From NCBI GenBank assembly GCA_023701075.1, contig JAMPXQ010000023.1, forward strand, positions 1 through 13,326: DNA of 13,326 bases, given 5' to 3'. Under the pieces are notes generated by a model. That model did no database searches and was not told the DNA's origin. It worked only from the letters and a program-made list of their open reading frames with translations. Of the stretch, positions 12,024 to 13,326 are shown in pieces; the stretch's first letter is position 1, and every line of letters begins with the position of its first letter. Origin of the DNA: Candidatus Woesearchaeota archaeon (GTDB lineage: Archaea; Nanobdellota; Nanobdellia; Woesearchaeales; GW2011-AR15). The position numbers and the translations under genes were made by a program.

Positions 12024-13326
12024 ATGAAAATCAAACTGATTTGTTCTCAGATAATAGTATTATTGATTCTGCTCACCAATATCTGTCTTGCCCAAGAGTC
12101 TGTCCTTTATTCAAAAGAGAATACACTCGATATCAGGATGGATGCATCATTCAGCCTTGAGAAGAGCGTAGACTATGTCAGCGCCAAGATAAACTATTTT
12201 CCTATCGACAGCTTCAGCCAGGACATCATATCTTTTGAAACTGAACCTGCTGCCAAGAAAAACACTGATAGTTATGAATTCTATTGGAAAAACCCAGAGC
12301 CAGGAAAATATGACCTGATAATCGATTCTACAGTCAAAACCAGGAACACATACCTTCCTATCAAGACAAAAATAGGTTTCCCTTTGGAAGAGACTGAAAC
12401 AGAATACCTTAAAGCCACTGACAAGATTGATATCAACGATGATATCAGATACCAAGCATCCTTGATCGCTGATGGTGAAGATGACCTTTTCATTGTCGCT
12501 GCAAAACTGGCACATTGGTCAAAAGACAATATAAATTATACACTTGATACTGTGACTGCTGATGCTTCCCAGAAAGCTTCATGGGTCTTGAAGAACAGGT
12601 ACGGTGTATGCGATGAGATAACCAACCTTTTCATTGCCATGTGCCGCTCTTTAGGCATCCCTGCCAGATTTGTCTCCGGCATATCCTATACCAATTCTGA
12701 TCTTTTTGAGAACCCATGGGGGCTCCATGGATGGGCTGAGGTGTATTTCCAGGATTATGGCTGGGTGAGCTTTGATCCTACTTATGGACAATATGGATAC
12801 ATAGATGCTGGACATATAAAACTTAAGGACTCCATTGATTCTGATAAGACCAGCACTAAATTTGAATGGCAAGGGGATTCAAAGCTAGATACCATGCCAC
12901 TTGATATAACTGTTAAAGCAGATGTAGGTGAAAAAGCTCCTGATGCTATAAGCATTGATGCATCACCATATAAAAATGAAGTAGGGTATGGCTCGTATAA
13001 CCTAATTGAAGTGCGCCTAAAGAACCTGAAGAATCACTATGTTGCCTTTGACCTAGACATAAATGCACCAAAAGAGATTGAGCATCAAGGAAGAGGATTC
13101 ATAGTCATGCAGCCTAATGAGCAGAAGTCGTTCTACTTCCTGATAAAAGTCAGCGATAGGCTATCTGATAGTTACATCTATACTTTCCCTATAGGCATTT
13201 CCAGTTCCCTAGGGACAAAAGACGAAACTTCATTTCGATCATCAAAGAATGCTGCAATGATTAGCAAAAGCCAGGCAACAGTCATCTATGACAGCTTATC
13301 AGAAAGGGAAGAGAAGACCTATTCAA
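12024..13326 (+). CDS. Secreted transglutaminase-like protein (partial, C-terminus off window)
   Basis: 434 codons are visible with no stop before the window edge. The N-terminus MKIKLICSQIIVLLILLTNICLA is a Sec signal peptide with a probable cleavage site LA|QES. Residues about 28–140 look like a beta-sandwich. The transglutaminase-like core (about 150–262) has the full cysteine-protease-like triad: Cys196 in RYGVCDEITNLF, His235 in GLHGWAEVYF and Asp251 in WVSFDPTY. A further all-beta region follows (about 295–400), like the sandwich domains that accompany such cores. Archaeal members of this superfamily are mostly uncharacterised and may be peptidases or protein cross-linkers. The protein is exported; a C-terminal membrane anchor may lie outside the window. 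It diverges from the lipoprotein gene, with 129 bp shared between them. Confidence 0.88.
   Translation, partial: MKIKLICSQIIVLLILLTNICLAQESVLYSKENTLDIRMDASFSLEKSVDYVSAKINYFPIDSFSQDIISFETEPAAKKNTDSYEFYWKNPEPGKYDLIIDSTVKTRNTYLPIKTKIGFPLEETETEYLKATDKIDINDDIRYQASLIADGEDDLFIVAAKLAHWSKDNINYTLDTVTADASQKASWVLKNRYGVCDEITNLFIAMCRSLGIPARFVSGISYTNSDLFENPWGLHGWAEVYFQDYGWVSFDPTYGQYGYIDAGHIKLKDSIDSDKTSTKFEWQGDSKLDTMPLDITVKADVGEKAPDAISIDASPYKNEVGYGSYNLIEVRLKNLKNHYVAFDLDINAPKEIEHQGRGFIVMQPNEQKSFYFLIKVSDRLSDSYIYTFPIGISSSLGTKDETSFRSSKNAAMISKSQATVIYDSLSEREEKTYS

Noticed and set aside
12147..12872. Minus-strand open frames inside the transglutaminase-like gene
   Set aside because: The plus-strand frame is continuous for 434 codons with a signal peptide and catalytic triad, so the antisense frames are chance.
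1..13326. tRNA, rRNA, CRISPR array, insertion sequence or integration site
   Set aside because: No cloverleaf-like pattern, spaced direct repeats, transposase motif or flanking duplication was noticed by eye; a covariance-model scan was not possible.

Overview
The window comes from an archaeon. Three things show this: an archaeal-type histone, the archaeal/eukaryal operon rps27e–eIF2-alpha–nop10, and AT-rich TATA boxes about 26–30 nt upstream of most isolated start codons, which implies largely leaderless transcription. The compact genes, short intergenic gaps and bacterial-looking signalling genes would fit a DPANN lineage (Woesearchaeota/Pacearchaeota-like). That placement is inference, because no rRNA gene is present.

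Layout. (1) 1–1081, minus strand: the translation operon S27e → eIF2-alpha → Nop10, with Nop10 cut by the window edge. (2) 1161–1382, minus: a histone gene whose mRNA leader carries a perfect hairpin followed by a U-run. (3) 1524–2048, plus: a conserved-looking protein of unknown function, converging on a small minus-strand pair (2049–2343) made of a Cys-rich peptide of 55 aa and a 35-aa protein with a textbook Shine-Dalgarno site. (4) 2449–5670, plus: a two-component cluster of a winged-helix/receiver/degenerate-GGDEF regulator, a stand-alone CheY-like receiver, and a soluble double-GAF histidine kinase. A 16-bp perfect palindrome lies just before the kinase. (5) 5678–10509: three related class I SAM-dependent methyltransferases on the minus strand, with a plus-strand alpha/beta hydrolase between the second and third. 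(6) 10584–13326: a minus-strand lipoprotein with four Ig/cadherin-like repeats in an A-B-A-B pattern, divergent from a secreted transglutaminase-like protein that runs off the window. The shared promoter region holds two inverted repeats, one enclosing the TATA box.

How it may work together. Region 4 is a complete cytoplasmic phosphorelay: the GAF domains sense, and the winged-helix protein is the likely DNA-binding output. Region 5 looks like a small-molecule methylation/ester-hydrolysis module, since two of its methyltransferases share a nearly identical signature and all three share the same C-terminal ending. Each methyltransferase has its own TATA box with an inverted (A)GTAA/TTAC-like element next to it, and a similar element sits at the lipoprotein promoter, so common regulation is possible. 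Region 6 is cell-envelope biology. No tRNA, rRNA, CRISPR array, transposase or integrase was seen, and no gene-free stretch exceeds 300 bases.
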